Counted from the first letter of the stretch, positions 45,976-56,214 are shown. The stretch: DNA of 64,000 bases from Hemileia vastatrix (GCA_030280995.1 JASXTE010000015.1:18923001-18987000), one strand, 5' to 3'. Numbers and translations are program-made. Notes: generated by a model not told the origin, from the letters alone.

Positions 45976-46430
45976 CTTTTAAAAAGGGTGATGAAGTATT
46001 GATTTCTACAGTCCACTTCAATTTACAAGGTAATAACAAATTAAAAGACCCATTTGTAGGTCCATTTGTAGTCAGAAGAATGGCTGGTGATAATGCAGTT
46101 GAAGTTATCTTGTATTCTTCATATGACAGAAAACATCTTGTTTTTCCAATATCTCTTTTGAAATCTTACACATCCAATAGTGATTTATTTCCCAAAAGGA
46201 GGGGAAGACCAAAGAAAACCCCTAATGAGATCACTAATACAGAAGAAATTAATATGATTCTAAATGACAGAATAGTTACTTCTTAAAAAGGTACTGAATA
46301 ATTATTGAGATTCAAGAATAAATCTTCTGAATATGATTCTTGGATACCTAGGAAAGAGATATCTAATCTTCCTACTGTGCTAAAGAAATATAAACAAAAA
46401 AATCATAGCATTTTTTTTATCGTTTTTTTA
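45976..46430 (+). pseudogene. E7 integrase C-terminus and chromodomain
   Basis: DPFVGPFVVRRMAGDNAVEVIL, PKRRGRPKKTP, EEINMILNDRIVTS, then TAA at 46284 and TAA at 46297. The chromodomain tail is readable to about 46390, then the purine tract before the LTR at 46442. Confidence 0.85.
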
Positions 46431-46441
46431 GAGTGAGGGAG

Positions 46442-46694
46442 TGTCATCCAGTCTGCTAGACTTACCCAGTAAAATAATTAATTATTTACTGGGATGAAGC
46501 CACACCTTTTTTATTTCTTATTTTATTATTGATTATAGTATATATACTTTAAAATTACTTGTAATAAGTTAACTAATTACAATAAGTAAATTTAGCAAAT
46601 ATTTAAAATTAATATTAATGTCCCTTATATTTTTATTCCCTAACACTGTGCTAAATGACAGGTTAGAAGGAAATAAAAATTAATACTAAAATAA
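46442..46694 (+). repeat. truncated third LTR of the E6/E7 array
   Basis: It starts TGTCATCCAGTCTGCTAG (the fourth-codon-like GCC is changed to TCC) and follows the middle LTR until about 46694, where similarity stops inside an AATACTAAAATAAATAAAT stretch. Only about 253 of 765 bp remain, so the right end and target duplication of the array are lost. Confidence 0.8.
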
Positions 46695-47031
46695 ATAAAT
46701 AAATTAGTCTAACTTTGAAAATCAAAAAAAGTGCTTACAGAAAAAAAAAGAAGGAAAAAAAAGAAAAAAATAAGAATTAGTAAATATAAAAATAAAAATG
46801 AAAAAATGACTTACCTGGAGAGATGAGTTGAGATAGGACAATGATGAAAAATCAGTGAAATGAGACGGTATGGTGAAATCAGCACTTTTGGTTGAAAAAG
46901 TGGGGATTTGAGTGAAATAAGTGACTTAATTTATTTAGAAGTCCACTAGTTTTTGGGCTAGTGTGTTTCAGAAGTCTTAATTTAAATAAGTGTGCATTTT
47001 TAAGTGCAGATTTTCCAGAACTGACACCACC
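46695..47031 (-). mobile_element. end fragment of a TA-flanked DNA transposon
   Basis: On the minus strand it starts after TA (47032-47033) with GGTGGTGTCAGTTCTGGAAA and continues with TCTGCACTT and AAGTCACTTATTTCA. The start resembles 50106 onward (GTGTGTTTCAGTTCTGG, TCTGTACTT, AAGTCACTTATTTCA). It also holds CTTACCTGGAGAGATGAG (46811-46828), repeated at 52404-52421. The far end is cut by the LTR junction at 46694. No coding sequence. Confidence 0.5.
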
Positions 47032-47033
47032 TA

Positions 47034-47639
47034 TTACAAATTTTGTTGAATAGTACAATTTTAGCCATTGGAAAAGAGAATTTTAATGAATTATTTTAAT
47101 AAATTTATGATTTATTTCATCTAAAAATCTTCCTTTCAATGCTTCCATGACTACAGCTACTTTAAAATTAGCTGTAAATTGTACAAAAGGCCTAATCCTA
47201 AAATAAAATAAAAACCCAAAAAAATTATAAAACTAAAAAAATTAAAGGGAAAGAGAACAAATAAAAAGAAAAAAAACATAGGCAAAGCAAAGCAAAACAT
47301 ACAATGGGATCTTGAGGGAGTTTTACCAGCCGGTGAGATTGAAGACAAGAAAGGTGAGGATATTGGGAGGTGGATGAAAACAGCAAGAAAGGTGGATAAT
47401 GAGCTGGGTTGAGGGGTAAAGGATCAATAAATTTCAATTGATCTGGGGCTCTCCCATGCATTTGATAATAGAAAATAAAAAATAAAAACTTAATAGGAGT
47501 TTGCTCCATTATCAGGAATATGGCAGCTAAGCTGGGCTGCCTGCTGCTGGCAGTTTCAGTACAGAAAAAGTAGCAAATTTTCATGCAAAAACACCAACCT
47601 TCATTGACAAGGCTGTAAAATGCAAATGTATTGCTACAC
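47034..47639. other. no recognisable gene
   Basis: AT-rich sequence between the transposon end at 47031 and the Tc1 remnant. A minus-strand open stretch (47225-47584) has hydrophobic, Pro/Leu-rich composition like translated untranslated sequence and no family I recognise. Confidence 0.4.
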
Positions 47640-48262
47640 TGGGTAAGTCAATAATTTTCCAAAATCAGGCCTCCCTCACATAACAAACAGCTGTGAACTC
47701 TGAAAACTACACTTCTACTTCTCAGGAAATCATAAACAATCTCTCAGTGAGATTTCAAATAACCTCACAAAGCCAACATCTGTTGATAAAGTCTGTCAAA
47801 GAGCCTGTGATTTGGATATTTTCAACTGAGTATCTGCAAAAAAACTATTTTTAAACAAGAAACAGCAAGCAAAGAAACTTTCATTTTTAAAAAAGTATCA
47901 GCACTGGACTTCTAATGACTGGAAGTGGATCATCTGGCCAGATGGGCCCTCCTTTGAGCTGGTGAAGACATAATGTCAGGTTAAGTTTTAGAAAAAAAAA
48001 GATGAAAGAAACAAAAAAACTTTCCTTCAAACTACTTTTCAAGGTGGTTGCTCTTCTGTAATAATTTGGAGGCTATTTTAATGTAACAAAGATCCCTTTG
48101 GTGTTTCTGACTCCAAAATAACACTCAACTAAAGTTTTTTTTCTACAATGTATATGAATTGGAATTGGTATACTTTCTCACAAAAGAAGATCCCAAGCAT
48201 GATTTAATGCTTATTGAAGAAAACACATCTTTCCACACTGCTAAGATTTCTTGTATGTATTA
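47640..48262 (+). pseudogene. Tc1/mariner transposase, 5' part (interrupted)
   Basis: A decayed transposase of the Tc1 type. Readable pieces: VSAKKLFLNKKQQAKKLSF (about 47830-47885), then DWKWIIWPDGPSFELVKT (47917-47970), matching the first-Asp block (family form: WSDESSFEL) with Glu changed to Gly. GGCSSVIIW (about 48050-48075) corresponds to the usual GGGSVMVWG block. LIEENTSFHTAKI (48209-48247) is the second catalytic block, with Glu for the catalytic Asp. Stops and shifts occur throughout. It breaks off at TA 48261-48262, where the 5137-bp element begins, and resumes at 53402. Confidence 0.8.
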
Positions 48263-48565
48263 GGGGGTATCAATTTTGACCAATCCACAATCAAATTAAT
48301 TGCAGATAAAAATCATTATACCCCAATTATCTTCCACAATTATTTTTGCTAATAATTGTGTTATTAGACCTTTTACGTGTCAATGTTCACCTCTATCTGA
48401 CATTTTTATCCTCACTTTTTCATAACCACATCTTGGACAACTTTCTGGATGTGCCAGACTCCCTACCTTTCTGCACACTACCATCCTTTCTATTCATTTT
48501 TGTTCAAAAACCCTCCCTATCTCATTTGTTTTTTTCTTCTTCTTTTCATCTTCAAATATCTCAAC

Positions 48566-50005
48566 ATGCCTTTTCATCATAGATCTTCTCAAAGACAGCC
48601 TTCTCCCAGTTGTTCTTCAAATCCCATTACTCCCTCTTTCCCCTGCTCAGCTGAGAAATCAAAGAATGTTTAACTAAAAAAAGACAATCATCTAATACTT
48701 AACAACTGTCTGAAAATAAAAACTAATAATGATTCTTGTTTTGGTACTGAGAAGGCAACTAAATTAGGATGGCCCCCTAAATCAAAAGTCAATGGCTATC
48801 TTCTAACGGCCAATAAATTACAAAATAAGACAACAGGAAGGATTGATCTTTTGCCTAAACAGATGTCTGAACATTTGAAGCATTACCAAGCCAAATACAA
48901 GAAGGCAAAAACCTTTTCATCTTCTACTGGTTTTGGTATTACCAACATCAATATCAGAAAGGGCATAAAATCCATAGATGATAAACTTGAATCTCTATGT
49001 CCATAATTTAAAGCGATGGATGCTATTTTTGGAGAGCAAGCTGATGTTAATCCTGCCAAAATGTTGGATGTTGAATATGCTATCTCGGAACATGATGTTG
49101 AAACAAATCTTTTCCCATCCTCCTTCTCCACTCAATCCTCCTCTGCTCTAAATTAAATGAATCTATATAGCTTTCCAACAGATCATTATGGTGATATAAA
49201 CCAAAGTGATCCCACTCCAGTGAGCTTTTATTTCTTGTCTAGTTTTTTTTATTTTTTTTATTTATAAAAAGGCTAATTAACGGACCCAGGATCCTCAAGC
49301 AAGTGAGTCTGAAGCTAACATCAATGATGAAGAGGAAAATTTTACCTCCAAAAAAAGCAAAGACCATAAAATACTTTAAATTTTAACAGTCAAAGAAAGA
49401 AAAACAGGGACAGTTTTTCCCAAACCCCTTTTTCTTCCATTGAAAATTTTCTGGAAAAACGTGAATCTGGTAAGTGATAGCATACCTCTTAATAATTAAG
49501 TGAGCTTTTTTTTTGTTAATATTCCTTTTCACTCTAGGTAAAGTTGAAGTTGAAAGAGATACTCTCAACTTTCAAAAGAAACAATATGAGCTCTCTTTAT
49601 GAAGGGATGATAGGGCACACAACTTGGAGGAGAAGAAATTTGAGTTTTCTTTACAGAGGGATGGGAGGGTACAAGAATTTGAGAAGAAATTCAAGATTTC
49701 TTTAAAGAGGGATGGGAGGGCACATGACTTGGAGGAGAAAAAATTTGAGCTTTCTTTAAAGAGGGATGGGAGGGTACAAGACTTGGTGGAGAAGAAATTT
49801 GAGATTTCTATAAAGAGGGATGAGAGGGCACATGACTTGGAGGAGAAGTACTTCAAGATAAAGAAAGAGGAGAAGGCTCTTGAGTACAATTTCCTATTGG
49901 ATCAACTGAAACTCAAGTATTGACTTGAAGATGGTTCAAAAAGGAAAGATTTCTTGAGAGAATGTGTTAAAGCTAGTAAATCTATTGAGGAAATTGAACA
50001 CTAAA
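48566..50005 (+). pseudogene. broken multi-exon gene with tandem coiled-coil repeats (rust-type repeat family)
   Basis: ATG 48566 follows a CT-rich leader. The first exon reads MPFHHRSSQRQPSPSC, then after an in-frame TAA (48670) KATKLGWPPKSKVNGYL, LLPKQMSEHLKHYQAKYKK, KGIKSIDDKLESLCP, TAA, FKAMDAIFGEQADVNP. Introns are recognisable: about 49222-49291 (GTGAGC...ACCCAG, joining SDPTP to DPQASESEANINDEE) and about 49471-49538 (GTAAGTG...CACTCTAG, joining EKRESG to KVEVERD). The last part is five 18-residue units (EEKKFELSLKRDGRAHDL type), then a Lys/Glu helix. I associate the IDDKLESLCP..MDAIFGE pattern with expanded rust-fungus protein families, from memory only. Function unknown; at least three stops make it a pseudogene. 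Confidence 0.6.
49573..49848 (+). repeat. five 54-bp coding repeats
   Basis: Units encode KKxFELSLKRDGRAHDLEE variants. One unit is 51 bp (one residue short) and the first has a TGA. The pattern predicts a continuous charged helix. Confidence 0.75.
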
Positions 50006-50105
50006 TGAAAATGTTTGATAACTAGTTATTTATTTTGTTTAGAAATTTTTCATGATAGAATGCATTAAAGCTAATAAATCTGTTAAGGAAATTGACTGAT
50101 TAATA
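50006..50105. other. 3' flank of the coiled-coil gene
   Basis: It contains a partial duplication of the gene end: GTTAAAGCTAGTAAATCTATTGAGGAAATTGA (49967-49998) is echoed by ATTAAAGCTAATAAATCTGTTAAGGAAATTGA (50064-50095). Confidence 0.5.
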
Positions 50106-50420
50106 GTGTGTTTCAGTTCTGGAAAATCTGTACTTAACTTAATTGTGAATTTCAAAGCAAATCAGCACTTAAATTTTGCAAAAAAGTCACTTATTTCAAA
50201 AATGGGTGTCAGTTATGACTTCAAATCAGCACTTTTTTCCAAATTTTATTTTAACAACCACATATTTGCCACATAATCCCTTCCTTGCCCACCCCATCCC
50301 TGTCACATGTGACACCCTGACTTCCATCCCCTCATCAATCTTTGGCACACACTCCTCACTGAGATTTGAACCATTTTATTGAAAAATTTTAGATTATTTG
50401 TTTGTTTGGTTTAATTAATT
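50106..50420 (+). mobile_element. second copy of the GGTGGTGTCAG-type transposon end
   Basis: After TA (50104-50105) it reads GTGTGTTTCAGTTCTGGAAA, then TCTGTACTT and AAGTCACTTATTTCA, paralleling the minus-strand fragment ending at 47031. The right border is not visible. No coding content. Confidence 0.4.
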
Positions 50421-50589
50421 TTGTTTTATTTATTTTTGGTGATAATTTCATATGTGCTGACTTTTTAAAGGTCTTGATTCTAGATGATTTTTTTTGCAAA
50501 AATTTGAAAAACTCATACATTTTTTCTTCTTTAAATTCAAATCATTAAATTTACTTTTCTAAATACAGCTAAGTTAAAAAAATCTATAT

Positions 50590-50760
50590 CTGTTTTAAAA
50601 ATTTGGAAATACCCTCCCCTGAATTTTATTGAAGCAAGGGGCGGGTATCACTAAAAAATTTTTAAGTCATCAATTTCACATGCCATATTTGAAAATTTGG
50701 CAATACCCTCCCCAGCATTTTATTGAATTAAGGTGCAAAAATCACCAAAATTTAATAAAA
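50590..50760. repeat. imperfect tandem duplication
   Basis: AAATTTGGAAATACCCTCCCC...ATTTTATTGAA (about 50599-50632) is repeated as AAATTTGGCAATACCCTCCCC...ATTTTATTGAA (about 50692-50726), about 93 bp apart. No gene. Confidence 0.6.
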
Positions 50761-51195
50761 CTCCATAAATTAATATAAAAATAAATAATATATCTCAAAT
50801 TTACTAGTTTTTAAGTAATGACAATTCCTCAAGCCAAAATTAGGACCAAGTCTAGAAACTAAGTTTGGGACTTTCCACAGGTATAGGTGAGATGAACCCC
50901 ATGAAACATATTAATTTTATCATGATTACCTTTTATACAACTCAAATTCATTGGCTTATCACTTTAGTTTAGTAAATTGAAATATCAGATTTAATTATTA
51001 TAAATTTATGAAAGAATAAAAAATATTTGATGACTTTACTAATCACCATCATTTTTAGATCTACTTTAAGTTTTATTAAATTTATAAATTTTACCTTCTT
51101 TTTTTATCTTGTTGATTCCTTAAATGAGTAATGTTGTGACAAGATTACAAATCAGGGGGAGCTTTTGTTGTTTGGTGATTATCCTTAGAAGAGTT

Positions 51196-51420
51196 TCAAA
51201 TAGTCTTGATGCTTCCAGCTCCCAATCCAAAATAAATTATACATTTGTGATCCAGAAAGTGTAACCCATGACTGTTTATTTTAGCTGGGGAAGGAATAGG
51301 TTGTCCAGTAATAGGATTAATATAAGAGAAAATCCCCAAAGTATGATAGTTGTTGTCATTCTTATAAGTATAAATATTGTCATGAAAACCAGAATTTAAT
51401 TTTTTTAAGCAATTGGCCAA
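51196..51420 (-). CDS. small open frame inside the 5.1-kb element, unknown
   Basis: 74 codons on the minus strand (MANCLKKLNSGFHDNIY..., then GIFSYINPITGQPIPSP and IIYFGLGAGSIKTI). The composition is protein-like (balanced Gly, Asn, Pro and Ile) and not hydrophobic noise, so it may be an exon or fragment of a larger gene. I do not recognise it, and no splice partner is clear. Confidence 0.35.
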   Translation of the reverse strand: MANCLKKLNSGFHDNIYTYKNDNNYHTLGIFSYINPITGQPIPSPAKINSHGLHFLDHKCIIYFGLGAGSIKTI

Positions 51421-51539
51421 GAAATAATTGAGTTATCCTAAGCTTTCAGATATAAAAGCCTAGATAATAATCAGATAAGAGTTTTAGAAGCCTTATTCTC
51501 TAATTATGCAATATAAAAACACAAAATAAATTTTGTGAT

Positions 51540-51870
51540 ATTTGGAAATAAAGGCTCAACTTTAAAGGTGAATATCTCAGCAACCAATGAGCCAAATTAA
51601 AATCCTTTCATGGGAAATAAAATAAAGGCTTCAGGAGAGTCTTCAGTTAAAGAAAATGTGACTTAAATAAACATAACCCTAATTTTTTACATAAAAACAT
51701 GAAATAAAAAAATTTAAATTAGAAAACAATGCTCAACTTTAACGCTCAATATCTCAGAAACCACAGAACCAAATTCAAATTTTTATATGAGAAACAAAAG
51801 GCAGCCTTCAGAAGAATATTGATTAAAAAGGACATCAGATTTAAATAAACCTAACCCTAATTCCAAGTCT
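51540..51870. repeat. imperfect direct duplication of about 180 bp
   Basis: GCTCAACTTTAAAGGTGAAT...ATCTCAGCAACCA...CATAACCCTAATTTT (51551-51693) is repeated as GCTCAACTTTAACGCTCAAT...ATCTCAGAAACCA...CCTAACCCTAATTCC (51731-51863). No gene. Confidence 0.6.
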
Positions 51871-53040
51871 GATTTTCAAAATTTCACAAAAACTTGAAAA
51901 GTGGTAATGGAGATGAGAACAAGAGGAATTTAATAAGTGCACTGTTATCCAGATAAGAGTTATACATATATTTAAGTATGAACTTTTCATAGATGGAATG
52001 TGATATCATATAGGCATGAAAAAAAGGAGATGAAACTTACCTTGATTGAAAAGTAGGAGAAATAGAGTGAGAAGGATTGATGCTGAAATTTGAGGGAAAT
52101 TGAATATGGAGTAAGTGAAATGCATAAAGTATGTGCAATTTATGTGTTTTAATGACATGGAACCAAAAAAAAGAGAAATAGGGGAAAGGGGGGATAATGA
52201 CCATGCCAAGGAGGGATGAAGAGTAGGGTGATGGAGCTAAAAAAGAAAGAAAAGAGGGAGAAAAAAAGGTTAATTTTACCATTGAAATCAAAAATAACCA
52301 CTTACAAAAAGAATTTAGATACAAAAAATAAATAAAAAACAGAAAAAAAACAAAAAAAAATATGATTAGCAATCAAAAAAACAACAAAAAGAATAAAATG
52401 ACTTACCTGGAGAGATGAGATGATAAAATAAATGAAACCAAATTGTTTGAGAGATTTTGGAGGAGAAGAGAAAAAGGATATAAGGGAAGAAAGAAAAAAA
52501 GAAAAAGTGAAAAATTATGCAATTTCAGAAATTATGCGATTTCATGTTGAGCTGGTGAATGAAAACAAATGAGACATCCAAAAAAAAGACATTCAGTGTA
52601 AATTTAAAATAAAAATGAATATCCAAAAATTAAAAACACCAAACCAAGTGAATAAAGCACAGAATTTGAACATTTGGAGAGTATGAAAAAATAAATTAAA
52701 AGGGTTGTGTTTTAAAATGTTGCAGGGTGGTTGGCATATTGACAGAGTGTATGCTGGAGGAAAGAATGTTTAGTAATTCAAGGGAGGGGAGAGCTGGTGC
52801 AGGTCTGTGATACTCTTCTTCATAAAGATCATTGAAAAGAAAGGTAAGCTATAGTGTCTTCCAAACCCAAGTCAGAATCAGAGTCAGCAGCTAAAGTTAA
52901 AGTGATAGCATTCATAGCTGAGTGAAGTTTCTTCCTAGTAGAGAGGTGCTTAATTATTGTTGGTAGAAGGTTTATCTGATGAGTGGGAAGTGTGAATTTG
53001 CCACCATATGAGCAGGTGGGGTGTGTAGATAGAGAAATAT
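51871..53040. other. right half of the 5.1-kb element without a clear gene
   Basis: A-rich on the plus strand. It contains splice-donor-like ACTTACCTGGAGAGATGAG (52403-52421), shared with 46810-46828. Minus-strand open stretches (52006-52372) are hydrophobic and T-rich and look like untranslated sequence. Confidence 0.4.
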
Positions 53041-53160
53041 TTTATGTGTTCACTACCAAAATTAAGTAGCATAGAGTGAAGAGACACATAAGGTTGTGAA
53101 AAATTTTTATGTGTTTTCCACCAAAATTAAGTAGCATAGAGTGAAGAGACACATAAGGAT
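53041..53160. repeat. tandem duplication, about 62-bp unit
   Basis: TTATGTGTTCACTACCAAAA...GAGACACATAAGG is followed directly by TTATGTGTTTTCCACCAAAA...GAGACACATAAGG; the 37-bp core AATTAAGTAGCATAG...CACATAAGG is identical in both. Confidence 0.8.
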
Positions 53161-53287
53161 GGCATCCAAAATTATATATCATGTGACTTGCTTACAAATA
53201 AATCATGGATGTGATGAGTTTGGGTCATGAATTAGGAACGGAAATTGGGGTATAAGAGGCAGGATAATGCATTATTGTGCAATCCTT

Positions 53288-53313
53288 ATCCACTAGCCCC
53301 AGGGCTAGTGGAT
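53288..53313. repeat. perfect 12-bp-arm palindrome near the element end
   Basis: ATCCACTAGCCC, two spacer bases, then GGGCTAGTGGAT. It lies about 90 bp inside the right inverted repeat of the 5.1-kb element. Similar arms occur at 46942-46964 and 55015-55043. Confidence 0.85.
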
Positions 53314-53401
53314 GAAAATCTTCCGCAATCAATAATGTCTGATCCTGGCAAAAAAAAATCCTGATCCCTAATTGCATATCACTGAAAATTGATACCCCCT
53401 A

Positions 53402-53665
53402 TTAAGAAGGTTTTGTCTTGAAAAAAACACCAGATTGGCCACCACAATCACCAGATCTGAAACCAATAGAGAATTTGTGGGCTCAGATAAAGCATAAAAT
53501 TTATCAAGATTATCAGCCAAAATAACTTTCAGAACTTTGTGAAGCCATTCATCAAGTATGGGATGACATCACTGAAGAATAATTGATGGGCTTAGTGGTG
53601 TCTATGCCTAATAGAACGAAGGATCTTATTAAACTTGGAGGTGGGTCCTGTTGTTGGTGAAAAAA
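53402..53665 (+). pseudogene. Tc1/mariner transposase, 3' part
   Basis: It resumes the gene cut at 48262. DWPPQSPDLKPIENLWAQ (53432-53485) is the diagnostic block holding the third catalytic acid (Glu of PIEN). Then come IKHKIYQDYQPK, TAA, LSELCEAIHQVWDDITEE, TAA and LMGLVVSMPNRTKDLIK. The spacing between the second and third blocks fits Tc1 to within about two residues. Two stops confirm it is dead. The outer inverted repeats of this copy were not found. Confidence 0.85.
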
Positions 53666-54713
53666 GTAATTTTTTTTGTTTTCAAAAAAAAACTTTCTCA
53701 ATTTTTTTTGCTCTATCCATTCATCAAGAGGAGGGTATTAACTGATGAAACTTGTGAATTTTTCATCTTATTATTCTGGTGACATAATATTTTTTCCTTT
53801 TCAAAAATTATAAATGAAAAGCATACATGCAATGAAATTAAGATATGTTTTTTTGAGAAACCAAAATAAGAAGCTAGAGATTTAGGATTTTAAGTATGAG
53901 AACAATCTTGTTCAAATTGAGTGAGTTATTGATAAATATTTACTATTGGTTATAATTAGACAGGCACTGTACTTTGAGTTAAAATGACTCACTTGGTTTC
54001 AACAAGAAGCTTTGGTATAAATCCAGTGAATAAATCAGTAATGCCCAACTTATTCAAGTAGATGAGCCAGTTATACCTGTAAATAGGATGGAATCTCTTT
54101 AATAAATTGCAATCATTCAAGGTAAATACATTAGAGACAGACCTTTGGTATAAAGCCAGTGAATAAGTCAGTAAGGCACAACTTATTCAAGTAGATCAGC
54201 CAGTTATACCTAATGGTCATGATAGGACATATTTTAGTATATTTAAATAGATTATAGTAGAAAAAGATACACACCTGTGAATAGGATGGACTCAACTGAG
54301 AGAAAAGGCAAATAAGGACAAAATTTTTTAACTCAGAGCACAAGTCCATTTACAGGAGTAAAAATAGAAGGGTGATTACATGAAAGTATAAGCAGGGTTA
54401 TGAAAGCTGAGGAGAGCACAACTAATCATGAAATGGTAAATTTGAAGCAGGAGTGCAATGATCTATGAATATGAGATAATGATGCAAGACTAAAAGTAAG
54501 AGAGATTTGGTCTTAGGTAATCTGAAAAAATAATGGAGAAATGATAATTTTAACATATCTGAGAGAATGGCGACAAGACAGGAAAGGAAATTTAGGCAAG
54601 ATGACTATTATGACACTTGGTACCTTTTTTGGTGCATTCTTGAATGGGGTATATGGTAATGTTTTACACCCGCTATTATTTCTACCTTTGAAAATTTACT
54701 CATGACTATATTA
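53666..54713. other. no gene; contains an imperfect duplication
   Basis: TTTGGTATAAATCCAGTGAATAA...CAGTTATACC (54012-54078) recurs as TTTGGTATAAAGCCAGTGAATAA...CAGTTATACC (54144-54210). ACCTGTAAATAGGATGGA (54076) recurs as ACCTGTGAATAGGATGGA (54275), separated by an extra insertion in the second copy. Confidence 0.5.
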
Positions 54714-54911
54714 GGGGGTATCAAAGTTAGAAATTTGTAATTATTTATAAGGTATTTAACAACACAAAAATAAAGTTAAAGAGTTGACATTATTTCTCAG
54801 TAAAAAGGTGTTTTTGGAGCACAATATGCCATATATGAAAAACTAATCATGGTTGATTTGGTGGAAAAAAGAGGTATTTTAAAATGGAAGATTTCTAACT
54901 TTGATACCCCC
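54714..54911. mobile_element. MITE, 198 bp, TA-flanked
   Basis: The inverted repeats begin GGGGGTATCAAAGTTAG and match for at least 20 bp. TA is on both sides (54712-54713, 54912-54913). An internal TTGATTTGGTGGAAAAAAG block is shared with 61715-61857. Non-coding. Confidence 0.85.
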
Positions 54912-54916
54912 TATTA

Positions 54917-55262
54917 GGGGGTATCAAAGTACTGGCTTTTGCCATTAAAGATCCACTCTTTTTTTCTTTTCTTTTTTTTTCTTGGATCCATCATTATTAA
55001 TTGCCGAAAATTCTTATCTACTAGTTCCTGGGCTAGTGGATAAAAAAACCGAAATACTCCATTTATTTTGTTCTTATACCCCAAATTTCAGTCATAATGG
55101 CGGATTCCACACAAAAAATACATTTCTGATTAAACTAAAATTTTGATATGTCTCACACCAAATAAACAATTTATCCTCAAAGAAAATGGCAGAAAATTAT
55201 TGGGGTATTTCATTTTTTATCCGCCAATAATTAATGGTGGATTGGAGTAATTTGACACCTCC
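54917..55262. mobile_element. second TA-flanked MITE-like element, 346 bp
   Basis: It starts GGGGGTATCAAAGTACTGG after TA (54915-54916) and ends with the complement of GGAGGTGTCAAATTACTCC before TA (55263-55264). It contains the CTACTAG...CTAGTGG palindrome (55015-55043). It lies only 5 bp from the preceding MITE. Non-coding. Confidence 0.65.
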
Positions 55263-55264
55263 TA

Positions 55265-56114
55265 TTATCATCTTCTCATTGAATGACTAAGATAGAATCA
55301 AGATAAATTTATATCCACTTTATCATGTTAATTTAGCAGGAAAAATTGATTTTTTTGATAATAAATTCTTCAGTTTAACTGAAAGATAATTTTTATTTGT
55401 CATATTTTAATAGAAAATTATTATATATTCTGAAGCTTATGAGGTTTTTAATCTCTAAAGAACCTTTTAAATAACAAATATCCTCTTGTGAGTAAATATC
55501 ACAAACCTCTTATCTATGAGTAAAACTGCCAAACTAAATAAGCATTGCTACATCAGCTAAGATCAAATAGTGGAGAGGAAGAGAAAAGGTGCGTCACTTA
55601 GTAATAGAATGAGGCCACTGGGGAATAAGAGGTATAGTTTCCAGCTTATATACCCAGTGGTCTGTGAAATTACTAGGATCTGTGAGAGAAATTAAATAAA
55701 TAAAAATATAGATGCAACAATTAAGAATAAAAATAGTCTACTGAAATACTAAGCATTAAGAATATCGATTATTCCTTATATGTCTCATGAAGGCCAAGAA
55801 ACATTTTTTCTCCCCTTATTTTTGTTTCTCATATTCATAATATTTTCTTTTCCTAAGCTCTATCGGTTATAGTCACTCACACATTTCAGCCCCATTTGAT
55901 TTAGAATCTTAATAAATATTCTTTGTAATTAATTTTAATATACCATAATGAAGGATTTTAGAATCCCCCTATATCTTAAACGTAGGAGTTTTTTATATAT
56001 CCAACATCGTGTTTATCAAATAGAGTTTTAGAGAAATACCGCCAGCACCGCGGTTTGAATTATCTGAAAGACACTTGTGCAATTAGATTTTTCAAATATT
56101 TGAATTTATCAAAT

Positions 56115-56118
<4 letters not shown>
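55265..56118. other. no recognisable gene or repeat
   Basis: AT-rich sequence with no open frame of interest and no inverted ends that I could pair. Confidence 0.5.
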
Positions 56119-56147
<29 letters not shown>

Positions 56148-56157
56148 GGAATATGGA
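56119..56157. repeat. poly(T) run of 39 bases
   Basis: An uninterrupted T39 (A39 on the minus strand), far longer than other homopolymers here. On the minus strand it lies about 60 bases downstream of the small secreted-protein candidate. Confidence 0.9.
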
Positions 56158-56214
56158 TAATTCTTACCGTCCTGAAAATTATTTGAAGAAACATTCTCCG
56201 ACGTAATCAAGCCC

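Larger units (their letters stand above)
1911..46694 (+). mobile_element. E6/E7: tandem gypsy array LTR-internal-LTR-internal-LTR, with nested insertions
   Basis: The array has LTRs at 1911-2673, 37162-37926 and 46442-46694 (the last truncated). Two internal regions run from about 2674 to 37161 (interrupted by the nested E5) and from 37927 to 46441, with a repeat period close to 9280 bp. Both internal regions are plus-strand, have the same order (leader repeat array, ORF0, Gag, protease, RT, RNase H, integrase, chromodomain) and share many stop codons. Each also carries the same 1494-bp solo LTR at the same site in pol. The middle LTR is shared by both units. The left flank is AAGGC (1906-1910); the right flank cannot be tested because the last LTR is cut. 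No unit can be active. Confidence 0.8.
48263..53399 (+). mobile_element. 5137-bp TA-flanked terminal-inverted-repeat element inside the Tc1 remnant
   Basis: It starts GGGGGTATCAATTTTGACC and ends with the complement of GGGGGTATCAATTTTCAG, so at least 15 bp of inverted repeat are exact. TA lies on both sides (48261-48262, 53400-53401). The two flanks are the two halves of one transposase gene, which fixes the element borders independently. No transposase is visible inside; it carries a broken coiled-coil gene (48566-50005) and several internal repeats. The terminal sequence matches nearby MITEs. It is presumably a non-autonomous member mobilised by a Tc1/mariner-type transposase. Confidence 0.75.
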
